Assembly (NCBI GenBank): GCA_964444805.1
Contig: CAYUIK010000044.1
Location: forward strand, 1-43,810
Reading direction: 5' to 3'
Source: RECG01 sp964444805
Lineage (GTDB): Bacteria; Bacillota_I; Bacilli_A; Acholeplasmatales; Acholeplasmataceae
Length of the DNA stretch: 43,810 nt
Shown: positions 25,196 to 33,236 of the stretch, one piece after another
Position numbering within the stretch: position 1 is the first letter of the stretch
How the letters are laid out: each line of letters opens with the position of its first letter
Made by a program: the position numbers and the translations under genes
Notes under the pieces: generated by a model
What the model was told of the DNA's origin: nothing
Database searches by the model: none
Seen by the model: the letters and a program-made list of their open reading frames with translations, nothing else

Positions 25196-25312
25196 TTAAC
25201 CTTGTCTCTGATTATGTCTACGATTCTTCTTGTTAATGACGTAAACACGTCCTTTACGGCGGACGATGATGTCATCTTCACTTCTTTTTTTGACTGATGC
25301 TCTGACTTTCAC
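25196..25312 (-). CDS. rpmJ: 50S ribosomal protein L36, zinc-free form
   Basis: 38 residues, too short for routine ORF lists. The best start is GTG at 25312: GGAGG is eight bases away and the product begins MKVRASVKK like all L36. The in-frame ATG at 25318 is only two bases from GGAGG. The standard zinc ligands (CxxC, C, H in the region I-C-E-K-C and C-x-N-P-K-H) are replaced by RSEDD and INKKNRRH, so this is the non-zinc variant. The ending HNQRQG is the normal L36 tail. It lies between infA and rpsM as usual. Confidence 0.93.
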   Translation of the reverse strand: MKVRASVKKRSEDDIIVRRKGRVYVINKKNRRHNQRQG

Positions 25313-25325
25313 GTGCATGTCCTCC

Positions 25326-25550
25326 TTATTTGCGGCGATACGTGATTCGGCCGCGCGTTAAATCATATGGTGACAACTCTACAGTAACTTTATCACCAGG
25401 TAAAATGCGTATGTTGTGCATGCGGATTTTACCAGATACATGAGCCAATACGATGTGTCCCTTTTGCTTGATCAGTTCTACTTTGAACTTCGTATTGGGC
25501 AGCACTTCGATGACGCGTGCTTCAACTTCAATTAAATCATCTCTTGCCAT
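25326..25550 (-). CDS. infA: Translation initiation factor IF-1
   Basis: 74 residues of a single OB fold. DDLIEVEARVIEVLPNTKFKVEL and the C-terminal DLTRGRITYRRK match IF-1, which binds the A site during initiation. AAGGAG precedes the ATG and lies at the end of map. Confidence 0.98.
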   Translation of the reverse strand: MARDDLIEVEARVIEVLPNTKFKVELIKQKGHIVLAHVSGKIRMHNIRILPGDKVTVELSPYDLTRGRITYRRK

Positions 25551-25554
25551 GGGC

Positions 25555-26313
25555 TCACTCCTTTTTTAGGGCTGTCAAGATCTCATAGCCGGTTTCCGTA
25601 ATGACGATCATATGTTCGTAATGTGCGCTCGGTTTGCGGTCGAGCGTCACGGTCGTCCAATTGTCCGTCAGAATATCGACCTCTTTCGTACCGAGATTGA
25701 CCATCGGTTCGATACAAAGTGTCATGCCCGGCTTCAACAACGGTCCTTGGTGCGGTGGTCCGAAATTGGGAACATAAGGGTCTTCGTGCAATTCGCGTCC
25801 AATCCCATGTCCCGTAAACTCTTCAACGACTCCGTATCCATAAGGCTCAATGAACGAGGCGATCGCGTGTGAGATATCCGATACGTGATTACCTGGTTTC
25901 GCCATCTCAAGCCCTTGATACAAGGACTCCAATGCAACGTCGAGGAGACGCTTTATCGCGGGTTCCACCCGACCAACCGGATATGTCATCGCCGAATCGG
26001 CGTGATACCCTTTGTACGTGACGCCGATATCGAGACTGAGAATATCACCGCTTTTCAGCGTTCTTCTGTTTGACGGTATGCCATGCACGACAACTTCATT
26101 GATCGACGTACAGATGGACTTGGGATAACCCTGATACCCTTTGAATGAGGGCGTCCCACCGCGTTCACGAATGCTTTGTTCGGCTCGTCGTTCGAGTTCT
26201 CCGGTCGTGATGCCTGGTCTAATGAACGGTTCGAGCATGCGTCTCGTTTCGGCGAGTATTTGACCAGCTTGACGCATCAAACCGATTTCTCGTTCGGACT
26301 TAATCTGAATCAC
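25555..26313 (-). CDS. map: Methionine aminopeptidase type I
   Basis: 252 residues. Removes the initiator Met. The five metal ligands are visible: Asp in SLDIGVTYKGYHADS (two), His in TGHGIGREL, Glu in TLCIEPMV and Glu in YEHMIVITE. GTG start at 26313 overlaps the adk stop as GTGA; no zinc-finger extension. The secY-adk-map-infA order is canonical. Confidence 0.97.
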   Translation of the reverse strand: MIQIKSEREIGLMRQAGQILAETRRMLEPFIRPGITTGELERRAEQSIRERGGTPSFKGYQGYPKSICTSINEVVVHGIPSNRRTLKSGDILSLDIGVTYKGYHADSAMTYPVGRVEPAIKRLLDVALESLYQGLEMAKPGNHVSDISHAIASFIEPYGYGVVEEFTGHGIGRELHEDPYVPNFGPPHQGPLLKPGMTLCIEPMVNLGTKEVDILTDNWTTVTLDRKPSAHYEHMIVITETGYEILTALKKE

Positions 26314-26960
26314 GTGTCCTCACCCAAAGCTTTTTGGATGGCCCTTTTCGCGTCTTCAATCGTACGGCTTCCATCGATGATTTCGAGTACATTGCGGCCC
26401 CGATAATAATCGACAACCGGAGCAGTCTGGTCAAGATAAATATTGAGGCGACGGCGAACCGTGTCTTCCATATCATCGGTACGTTGAATCAGTTTGCCGC
26501 CACAGGCATCGCAAATGCCTTCTTTTTTCGGTTTCCGATGAACCACGTGATAAACCGCTCCACAGTCTTCGCAGACGCGTCTACCGGCGATTCTCTTAAT
26601 GATCAGATCGCTCGGTGCCGTGATATTGAGGACGGCACTGAGCTTCCAACCATGGTGTTCGAGCATGTCATCGAGCGCTTTCGCTTGAGCGATGTTGCGC
26701 GGATAACCGTCGAACAAAAATCCTTTTTCCACATCGGCATGCGTCAGTCGCTGGCGTACGATTTCATTCGTGATGTCATCGGGTACGAGTTCACCACGAT
26801 CAATGTATTCCATGGCGATCTTGCCGATCGTACTGTCTTCTTCGAACAACTCCCGGAATATGTTCCCTGTTGAAATATGCGGAATGTCGTAACGTTCAAG
26901 GAGAAATTCGGACTGGGTTCCTTTTCCCACGCCGGGAGGACCCATTATGATTATTCGCAT
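26310..26960 (-). CDS. adk: Adenylate kinase, zinc-LID form
   Basis: 216 residues from ATG 26960, seven bases after AAGGA; an earlier ATG (26975) overlaps the secY stop. P-loop GPPGVGKGT, TGNIFRE, FDGYPRN and the LID with Cys130, Cys133, Cys150 and Cys153 that bind structural zinc as in Gram-positive and thermophilic enzymes. Converts AMP and ATP to two ADP. Unlike rpmJ and rpsN here, this protein keeps its zinc site. Confidence 0.97.
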   Translation of the reverse strand: MRIIIMGPPGVGKGTQSEFLLERYDIPHISTGNIFRELFEEDSTIGKIAMEYIDRGELVPDDITNEIVRQRLTHADVEKGFLFDGYPRNIAQAKALDDMLEHHGWKLSAVLNITAPSDLIIKRIAGRRVCEDCGAVYHVVHRKPKKEGICDACGGKLIQRTDDMEDTVRRRLNIYLDQTAPVVDYYRGRNVLEIIDGSRTIEDAKRAIQKALGEDT

Positions 26961-26974
26961 GGTATCATCCTTCA

Positions 26975-28294
26975 TTATTTGAAGATGCCACTGTACTCCG
27001 TCTGACTCGCATCGGATTCGAGTTGTTGAGTCGTTTGAATTGCCACACCGACAATGATGAGAAGACTCGTACCGCCGAGCGTAATCGCTTGCGCTTCGGT
27101 GTCATTGAAACCGAACACGATCGAGGTAATAATCGGCAAAACGGCAAGTATAACAAGGTATGCGGCTCCGATGACCGTAATCTTGAATAAGAGCTTCGCA
27201 ACATAATCCTGCGTGTCCTGACCGGGCCTGACGCCAGGAACATAGGCGTTCGACTTCGACAAGTTATTGGCTATTTTTTCGGGATTGACCATGAGGAATG
27301 AATAGAAGAACGTAAAGACAACGATCAATCCGACATATAGAATGAATCCAATCGGTTCCTGATAGTTGAAGGCTGTCTGAAGCCATCGCATGAACCCTCC
27401 GGTCGCATCCCCACTATTCGTAAAACCTACGACCGTAAGTGGTATGCTCAAGATGGTTTGTGCGAAAATGACGGGAATAACGCCAGCACTATTGATTTTC
27501 ATCGGAATGTTTGAATCCGACTTGCCTTGGCGATTCGCATATTGAACGGGTATCTTCCGCGTAGCGATCTGCATATAGATGACACCGAAGAGAATCCCAA
27601 AGTATAGCAACAGGATGATGATGAACCAGACGATATCCCATCCCGTTCTCATATCGTTTGCGATATACTTCGACCACAAGGTCGTCATCATGATCGGCAA
27701 ACTCGTAACGATCCCGGCAACGATCAGAATCGATGTTCCGTTCCCGATACCTTTTTTCGTGATGAGATCACCGAACCAAATCGCAAGAGCGGTACCAGCC
27801 GCGATGATAATCGACATATAGATGTAGAAGACATAGCGATATTGTGTGATGAGAGCGGGTTCGATATCGGCGCTGATGACGCTACCGTTAACGCTAATCC
27901 CGAGAATCAGGGCGAACCCTTGCAGGAAAGCGAGACCAATTGCAATATAACGCGTAATCTTGTTGAGTTGGGCCTTACCGGTTTGTCCCTGTTCGCTCCA
28001 TTCCTTGAAGCGCGGAATGACCATCTGCAAGAGCTGAATGGCGATCGATGCCGTAATATAGGGGGAGATTCCGAGTGCCATGATCGAGAATCGTTCGAGC
28101 GCCTGTCCACTGAAGTTATTCAGGATTGCGACAAAGCTTCCGCTCGTCGTCATGAAACGCTTGATCGACTCGGCATCGAAGAGTGGCACCGTGATGTGGC
28201 TCAAAACACGGAATACGAGAAGAATCAAGAGCGTGAACGCGAGTCTCAACATGACTGTCTTGTTGCTTAATATCCGTTTAATTCGTAACCACAC
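26975..28294 (-). CDS. secY: Preprotein translocase subunit SecY
   Basis: 439 residues with ten membrane helices. Channel of the Sec translocon. VLSHITVPLFD, GISPYITASIAIQLLQMVIPRFKEW and the loops YANRQGKSDSNIPMKINSAGVIPVIFAQ and GVRPGQDTQDYVAKLL are SecY motifs. GTG start at 28294; the ribosome site AGGTGA is inside the rplO end, so translation is coupled. Confidence 0.98.
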   Translation of the reverse strand: MWLRIKRILSNKTVMLRLAFTLLILLVFRVLSHITVPLFDAESIKRFMTTSGSFVAILNNFSGQALERFSIMALGISPYITASIAIQLLQMVIPRFKEWSEQGQTGKAQLNKITRYIAIGLAFLQGFALILGISVNGSVISADIEPALITQYRYVFYIYMSIIIAAGTALAIWFGDLITKKGIGNGTSILIVAGIVTSLPIMMTTLWSKYIANDMRTGWDIVWFIIILLLYFGILFGVIYMQIATRKIPVQYANRQGKSDSNIPMKINSAGVIPVIFAQTILSIPLTVVGFTNSGDATGGFMRWLQTAFNYQEPIGFILYVGLIVVFTFFYSFLMVNPEKIANNLSKSNAYVPGVRPGQDTQDYVAKLLFKITVIGAAYLVILAVLPIITSIVFGFNDTEAQAITLGGTSLLIIVGVAIQTTQQLESDASQTEYSGIFK

Positions 28295-28295
28295 G

Positions 28296-28733
28296 TTAAA
28301 TCACCTCGACTGTTCCACCGGCTTGGGTAATCGCCGCTTCCGCAGCTTTCGAGAAAACGTTCGCCTTGACATTGAGCTTCTTCTCGAGCTTACCATTCGC
28401 CAGTACTTTGACACCGGATTTCAACTGTTTGATCACGTTGCGCGTAATCAAAACATCCGGAGTAACCGTTTCGCCATCTTCAAATTGATTCAATGAAGAA
28501 AGATTGACAATAGCGAACTCTTTGCGATTGATGTTTTTGAAACCTCGTTTAGGAAGTCTTTGGAAAAGTGGCAGCTGACCGCCTTCGAAACCGGGACGGG
28601 GACGTCCACCCGAGCGTGCGAGCTGTCCGTGGTTACCTCTTCCGGCCGTATTACCCGTTCCACTTCCTGGTCCACGTCCAATCCGTTTCCGATTCTTCCG
28701 AGCACCTTCGACAGGCTTTAATTCGTTTAGCAT
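28296..28733 (-). CDS. rplO: 50S ribosomal protein L15
   Basis: 145 residues from ATG 28733 (GAGGAGG seven bases upstream; frame extends to 28748 without a site). ELKPVEGARKNRKRIGRGPGSG, GRGNHGQLARSGG and PGFEGGQLPLFQRLPKRGF are diagnostic. Followed by secY with one base between stop and start. Confidence 0.98.
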   Translation of the reverse strand: MLNELKPVEGARKNRKRIGRGPGSGTGNTAGRGNHGQLARSGGRPRPGFEGGQLPLFQRLPKRGFKNINRKEFAIVNLSSLNQFEDGETVTPDVLITRNVIKQLKSGVKVLANGKLEKKLNVKANVFSKAAEAAITQAGGTVEVI

Positions 28734-28744
28734 GGGTATCCTCC

Positions 28745-28924
28745 TCACTCTGTTTCTTTCGTTTCAATCAGATGCGCGATCGTGTTTATCATGCCACGAA
28801 TGGCATCGTTATCCTCTTTGACAACGGTTTGACCAACTTTTTTCAATCCTAGTGCGTGAGCTGTCTTGACTTGCTTGGGGAGTCTTCCGATGAGACTCTT
28901 TTTCAGTGTCAGTTCGATTCTCAT
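28745..28924 (-). CDS. rpmD: 50S ribosomal protein L30
   Basis: 59 residues, just under common ORF cut-offs. Starts MRIELTLKKSLIGRLPKQV, followed by TAHALGLKKVGQTVVK and a helical end, the whole L30 pattern. ATG overlaps the rpsE stop as ATGA. The stop TGA is at 28747-28745, a few bases before rplO. Confidence 0.96.
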   Translation of the reverse strand: MRIELTLKKSLIGRLPKQVKTAHALGLKKVGQTVVKEDNDAIRGMINTIAHLIETKETE

Positions 28925-29433
28925 TTTATCAACTCCGATACTTCGATTCCGCGCAGCGCAGCAACCTGATCGAGCGTACGCAGATGCTTCAATCCTTCGA
29001 ATGTCGCGCGTACCATGTTGATCGGTGTACTCGAACCGATCGATTTCGACAGGATATCATTATATCCCGCGAGTTCGAATACGGCGCGGACTGCACCACC
29101 GGCGATGATACCGGTACCTTCGGAAGCGGGCTTGAGGAAAACCTTACCTGCTCCATAAACGCCTGTCACTTCGTGAGGAATCGTCGCTCGGACGATCGGA
29201 ACGTGCATCATGCTCGCTTTCGCATTTTCAATCGCCTTCTTGATGGCATCAGGTACTTCCTGAGCCTTGCCCGTGCCAAAACCGACCTGGCCTTGCTTAT
29301 CGCCGACTACAACTAAGGCAGCGAAACGGAAACGACGACCACCCTTGACAACTTTGGTTACGCGATTAATCGAAACAACGCGTTCTTCAAATTGCTTGTC
29401 TTGTTCGTCTTGTCTATAATTCTTTCTAGCCAT
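28921..29433 (-). CDS. rpsE: 30S ribosomal protein S5
   Basis: 170 residues. VVKGGRRFRFAALVVVGD and GYGKAxE-type GFGTGKAQEVPDAIKKA plus GTGIIAGGAVRAVFELAG are the S5 double-stranded RNA-binding and C-terminal domains. It shapes the mRNA entry site with S3 and S4. The end overlaps the rpmD start. Confidence 0.98.
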   Translation of the reverse strand: MARKNYRQDEQDKQFEERVVSINRVTKVVKGGRRFRFAALVVVGDKQGQVGFGTGKAQEVPDAIKKAIENAKASMMHVPIVRATIPHEVTGVYGAGKVFLKPASEGTGIIAGGAVRAVFELAGYNDILSKSIGSSTPINMVRATFEGLKHLRTLDQVAALRGIEVSELIK

Positions 29434-29447
29434 GTTCGCCTACCTCC

Positions 29448-29801
29448 TTAGAATTTGAGTCCTGCTTCACGTGCCGCTTCCGCGAGCGCCTTGATTCGTC
29501 CGTGGTATAGATAACCACTGCGATCGAAGACGATTTCGGTTACGCCACCAGCAAGCGCCTTTTCGGCGATTAATTTACCAACTGCTTTCGCTGTCTGGAT
29601 ATTCGACTGCGTAAGCCCTGCTTCCTGACTGCGAGCACTGAATAGCGTCGTTTGTTCGACATCGTCGATCAGTTGGACATAGATCGCGCGGTTCGAACGA
29701 TACACGCTCAGTCGTGGACGTGCTGCAGTTCCTTGAATGTTCTTGCGGATGCGAAGATGACGTTTCTTTCTCGTCACATTTCTTGATAACTTGTTAATCA
29801 C
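29448..29801 (-). CDS. rplR: 50S ribosomal protein L18
   Basis: 117 residues. RLSVYRSNRAIYVQLIDD and VFDRSGYLYHGRIKALAEAAREAGL are L18 signatures; binds 5S rRNA with L5. Begins 15 bases after rplF. Confidence 0.98.
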   Translation of the reverse strand: MINKLSRNVTRKKRHLRIRKNIQGTAARPRLSVYRSNRAIYVQLIDDVEQTTLFSARSQEAGLTQSNIQTAKAVGKLIAEKALAGGVTEIVFDRSGYLYHGRIKALAEAAREAGLKF

Positions 29802-29815
29802 AGCATAGTCCTCCT

Positions 29816-30355
29816 TTACTTAGCAGTCTTTCCGGCTTTACGCGGAACATATTCATCGACATAGCGAATACCCTTGCCCAGATACGGTTCAGGCTTGCGG
29901 ACGCTACGGATTTTGGCGGCGAATTCCCCGACAACCTGCTTATCGATACCCTCGATGCGCACAGCGGTATTCTTCGTCACTTCAACCTTGACGTGTTCGG
30001 GAATCGGTAATTCGACTGGGTGCGAAAAACCCATGGACAGAACGACCTTGTTTCCCTGGACGGCGGCACGATAACCGACACCGCGTATCTCCAATTCTTT
30101 CTTGAATCCATCGGTAACGCCCTTGATCATATTCGCGAGCAAGGCACGTGTCGTACCGTGGATTTTCTTCATGAACATTTCATTGTTCGGACGTGCAACC
30201 GACAACTCGGTTCCATCCTGTACGATCTTCATTCGTTCATTGAAACGGAATTCAAGTTGCCCTTTCGGACCCTTGACGACGACGTCGTTGTCGGGACTGA
30301 TGCTTACCGTTACCGTAGCAGGGACTTGAATCACCATTTTACCTATACGTGACAT
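29816..30355 (-). CDS. rplF: 50S ribosomal protein L6
   Basis: 179 residues. SRIGKMVIQVPATVTV at the start, MIKGVTDGFKKELEIRGVGYRA in the middle and the KPEPYLGKGIRYVDEYVPRKAGKT end are L6 hallmarks. Placed between rpsH and rplR as in all spc operons. Confidence 0.98.
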   Translation of the reverse strand: MSRIGKMVIQVPATVTVSISPDNDVVVKGPKGQLEFRFNERMKIVQDGTELSVARPNNEMFMKKIHGTTRALLANMIKGVTDGFKKELEIRGVGYRAAVQGNKVVLSMGFSHPVELPIPEHVKVEVTKNTAVRIEGIDKQVVGEFAAKIRSVRKPEPYLGKGIRYVDEYVPRKAGKTAK

Positions 30356-30367
30356 AATATCCTCCTT

Positions 30368-30766
30368 CTACCAAACGTAAGCGAGCACTTCGCCACCGAC
30401 TTGCGACAAACGTGCATCACGATCGGTCATAATACCCTTAGATGTCGAGACTAAGGCGATGCCGAGTCCATTTAGAACGCGTGGCAATCGCTCAACTGGT
30501 GCATAAACACGAAGTCCTGGTTTCGATATCCGTTTTAGACCCTGGATTACACGGCCTTTTGTTTCCGTGTACTTGAGCGTCACGACGATTTTGCCTTGTG
30601 CTCCACTTTTGACGACCATATAGTCGACGATGAATCCCTCTTTTTTAAGAACCGAGAGAATATCGACCTTGAGACGGGAAGCAGGCACTTCTACCTTTTC
30701 ATGACGCATGTTATTTGCGTTACGAATACGCGTCAGCATATCCGCGATTGGATCAGTCATAACCAT
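30368..30766 (-). CDS. rpsH: 30S ribosomal protein S8
   Basis: 132 residues. MTDPIADMLTRIRNAN and STSKGIMTDRDARLSQVGGEVLAYVW are S8 sequences. AAGGAGG is seven bases before the first ATG (30766), so I keep MVM rather than the third-codon ATG. Primary 16S rRNA binder and, in some bacteria, translational repressor of the spc operon. Confidence 0.98.
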   Translation of the reverse strand: MVMTDPIADMLTRIRNANNMRHEKVEVPASRLKVDILSVLKKEGFIVDYMVVKSGAQGKIVVTLKYTETKGRVIQGLKRISKPGLRVYAPVERLPRVLNGLGIALVSTSKGIMTDRDARLSQVGGEVLAYVW

Positions 30767-30782
30767 GTTTCTTCCTCCTTAA

Positions 30783-31052
30783 TTACCAGCTTGCCTTCTT
30801 AACACCTGGCAATTCACCTTTGTGTGCCATTTCACGGAATTTGAGCCGTGATAAGCCGAACTTGCGCATATAGCCGCGCGGACGTCCATCGATTGCATCT
30901 CGATTGCGCAAACGCGTTGCGGATGCATCGCGTGGCAATTTTTGGAGTGCCTGATAGTCACCCTTGGCTTTCAATTCTTTGATGCGATCGCGATATCTTT
31001 CAACGACTTCGCGTCGCTTCATATCCTTGACGATTTTCGATTTTTTTGCCAT
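30783..31052 (-). CDS. rpsN: 30S ribosomal protein S14, long zinc-free form
   Basis: 89 residues with no Cys at all. MAKKSKIVKDMKRREVVERYRDRIKELKAKGDYQALQKLPRDASATRLRNRD-type N-terminal half and GRPRGYMRKFGLSRLKFREMA near the end mark the long C-minus S14, in contrast to the 61-residue zinc S14 common in the spc operon of Bacillota. It occupies the canonical place between rplE and rpsH. Confidence 0.97.
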   Translation of the reverse strand: MAKKSKIVKDMKRREVVERYRDRIKELKAKGDYQALQKLPRDASATRLRNRDAIDGRPRGYMRKFGLSRLKFREMAHKGELPGVKKASW

Positions 31053-31061
31053 GTATGCCTC

Positions 31062-31601
31062 CTAATTTTTAAACGGCATGCCGAGTTGACTGAGCAAAGC
31101 TCGTCCCTCTTGATCGGTCTTTGCCGTCGTAACGATCACGATGTCCATACCACGAACTTTTTTGACTTTGTCGAGACTGAGATCCGGGAAAATAACCTGT
31201 TCCCGAACGCCTACCGTGTAATTGCCCCGCCCATCAAAGGCGTTTTTGGAAATACCACGGAAGTCACGAACGCGCGGTAGCGCGACGGAAATGAGCTTGT
31301 CGAGGAAATAGTACATGCGTTCACCGCGTAGCGTGACTTTCGCACCGATCGGCATGCCTTCTCTGAGCTTGAAGTTCGAGATCGACTTCTTTGCCTTCGT
31401 GACGACTGGTTTTTGACCCGAAATCAACGTGAGCTCTTCAACCGCGTCATCGAGAACCTTCGGATTGAATACCGCGTCTCCGACACCCATGTTCAAGACG
31501 ATTTTCTCGATTCTCGGCGTTTCCATGACAGACGTATAATTGAACGTCTTAATCAGTTCGGGTTTGACAACATTTTCATAGATTTCTTTGATTTTACTCA
31601 T
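31062..31601 (-). CDS. rplE: 50S ribosomal protein L5
   Basis: 179 residues. PRIEKIVLNMGVGDAVFNPK, TLRGERMYYFLDKLI and FPDLSLDKVKKVRGMDIVIVTTA are L5 motifs; binds 5S rRNA and contacts P-site tRNA. Followed by rpsN after 9 bases. Confidence 0.98.
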   Translation of the reverse strand: MSKIKEIYENVVKPELIKTFNYTSVMETPRIEKIVLNMGVGDAVFNPKVLDDAVEELTLISGQKPVVTKAKKSISNFKLREGMPIGAKVTLRGERMYYFLDKLISVALPRVRDFRGISKNAFDGRGNYTVGVREQVIFPDLSLDKVKKVRGMDIVIVTTAKTDQEGRALLSQLGMPFKN

Positions 31602-31616
31602 GATTGTTCAAACTCC

Positions 31617-31964
31617 TCATTTATCGATTTGTGTTTTGGACTTGGTTGCGAAGCGAACCTTCTTGCCCTCTACGACGCGATAGTAAACGCGTGTCGGTTG
31701 ACCGGTTTTAGGATCGACGAGTGCGACGTTGGAAGCATGAATCGGTGCTTCCTGTTCGATGATGCCACCCTTGTCTTCACCTTTGGTCGGACGCTGATGC
31801 TTCTTGACCTTGTTGACGCCTTCAACGATGACGCGGTTCGTCAAAGGAAAAACTTTGATGACGCGTCCCGTTTTACGAGTCTTGGTTTTCTCGCCCTTTT
31901 TATCCACCACGAATTGATCGCGTCCAGCAATAATCGCAACTGTGTCTCCAGCTTTTATTTTCAT
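31617..31964 (-). CDS. rplX: 50S ribosomal protein L24
   Basis: 115 residues. KIKAGDTVAIIAGRD is the KOW motif start; EGVNKVKKHQRPT and GGIIEQEAPIHASNVALVDP complete the family pattern. Assembly-initiating protein of the 50S subunit. AAGGAGG precedes the ATG. Confidence 0.98.
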   Translation of the reverse strand: MKIKAGDTVAIIAGRDQFVVDKKGEKTKTRKTGRVIKVFPLTNRVIVEGVNKVKKHQRPTKGEDKGGIIEQEAPIHASNVALVDPKTGQPTRVYYRVVEGKKVRFATKSKTQIDK

Positions 31965-31976
31965 AGACGGACCTCC

Positions 31977-32345
31977 TTATAACACTTCGGGAGCGAGAGA
32001 TAAGATCTTCATGAAGTTCTTTTCTCTAAGCTCTCGTGCCACGGGGCCGAAAATACGTGTTCCCCGTGGGTTCATATCTTCTTTGATGATGACTGCTGCA
32101 TTTTCATCGAACTTAATGTATGAGCCATCCGGACGACGAAGACCATGTTTGGATCGGACGATCACCGCACGAACGATCTCACCCTTTTTCACGAGTCCCG
32201 CTGGCGTTGCCTTCTTGACTGTGACAACGACGACATCACCGATATTGGCATAGCGACGGCGGGTTCCCCCGAGAACCTTAATGACAAGGACTTCTTTAGC
32301 GCCACTGTTGTCAGCAACGACTAATCTGCTTTCTTGTTGAACCAT
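31977..32345 (-). CDS. rplN: 50S ribosomal protein L14
   Basis: 122 residues. MVQQESRLVVADNSGAKEVLVIKVLGG and the RSKHGLRRPDGSYIKFDENA segment are diagnostic. Interface protein of the 50S subunit. Sits between rpsQ and rplX as usual. Confidence 0.98.
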   Translation of the reverse strand: MVQQESRLVVADNSGAKEVLVIKVLGGTRRRYANIGDVVVVTVKKATPAGLVKKGEIVRAVIVRSKHGLRRPDGSYIKFDENAAVIIKEDMNPRGTRIFGPVARELREKNFMKILSLAPEVL

Positions 32346-32360
32346 TGTTCTGTATCCTCC

Positions 32361-32621
32361 CTATACCAATTCGGCCTTGGCGACGACTTCCAATAGACGG
32401 AAGCGTTTGGTCTTGGAAAGGGGGCGTGTTTCCATGATCGTCACCTTATCCCCGATACCTGCCAGACCTTTTTCATCGTGCACGTGAAACTTTTTCGAGA
32501 CGCGAATGCTCTTGTGATACAGACGCGATTTTTTATATGTTTCAACAACAACGGTAATGGTCTTATCCATCTTGTCGGATACAACTGTTCCCGTATATAC
32601 TTTTCTTAGATTACGTTCCAT
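32361..32621 (-). CDS. rpsQ: 30S ribosomal protein S17
   Basis: 86 residues from ATG 32621 (AAGGAGG five bases upstream; the frame opens at 32648 but inside the gap after rpmC). GTVVSDKMDKTITVVVET and KFHVHDEKGLAGIGDKV plus ETRPLSKTKRFRLLEV are S17 features. Confidence 0.98.
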   Translation of the reverse strand: MERNLRKVYTGTVVSDKMDKTITVVVETYKKSRLYHKSIRVSKKFHVHDEKGLAGIGDKVTIMETRPLSKTKRFRLLEVVAKAELV

Positions 32622-32631
32622 CGTATCCTCC

Positions 32632-32820
32632 TTATTCATTGCGTTCACCGATGATTGTCTTCATCTGAGCAATCGTTTTTCTAACCTGTCCGATACGTGC
32701 AGTGTTTTCAAGTTGTCCTACTGCGAGCTGGAAACGCAAATTAAACAGCTCGGCCTTCAATTCGACGATTCTTTTTTCCAAATCGGTCGTCTTGAGTTTT
32801 CTGATTTCAACAGCTTTCAT
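32632..32820 (-). CDS. rpmC: 50S ribosomal protein L29
   Basis: 62 residues, two helices. EIRKLKTTDLEKRIVELKAELFNLRFQLAVGQLEN and IAQMKTIIGER match L29, which lines the exit of the peptide tunnel. Its ATG shares a base with the rplP stop (TAATG). Confidence 0.97.
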   Translation of the reverse strand: MKAVEIRKLKTTDLEKRIVELKAELFNLRFQLAVGQLENTARIGQVRKTIAQMKTIIGERNE

Positions 32821-33236
32821 TACGCCTGCTCACCTCTTTTAACGATCTTCGTCTTAATCGGCAATTTGTGCGACGCCAAACGCAACGCTTCCTGGGCAAC
32901 GCCCTCGGAAACACCGTTCACTTCGAACATGACCTTGCCGGCCTTGACGACGGCGACCCAATGATCGGGTGCACCTTTACCGGACCCCATCCGCACTTCG
33001 AGAGGCTTTTTCGTCTTTGCCAAATGCGGAAAGATATTGATCCATACTTTACCAACACGCTTCATGTGGCGCGTGATCGCGATGCGGGCAGCTTCAATCT
33101 GGCGATTGGTAATCCAAGCGCCTTCTTGAGCGACGAGCGCCCAGTCACCGTTAAGAATTTCATTCCGGCCTTTGACCTTACCTTCGTAGCTGACGCGATG
33201 AGGACGACGGAATTTCGTTCTTTTAGGCATTAACAT
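32820..33236 (-). CDS. rplP: 50S ribosomal protein L16
   Basis: 138 residues. MLMPKRTKFRRPHR, ITNRQIEAARIAITRHMKR, GKGAPDHWVAVVKAGKVMFEV are L16 signatures. ATG 33236 shares a base with the rpsC stop (TAATG) with GGAGG nine bases upstream; the third-codon ATG (33230) is the alternative. Central in the A-site region of the 50S subunit. Confidence 0.98.
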   Translation of the reverse strand: MLMPKRTKFRRPHRVSYEGKVKGRNEILNGDWALVAQEGAWITNRQIEAARIAITRHMKRVGKVWINIFPHLAKTKKPLEVRMGSGKGAPDHWVAVVKAGKVMFEVNGVSEGVAQEALRLASHKLPIKTKIVKRGEQA

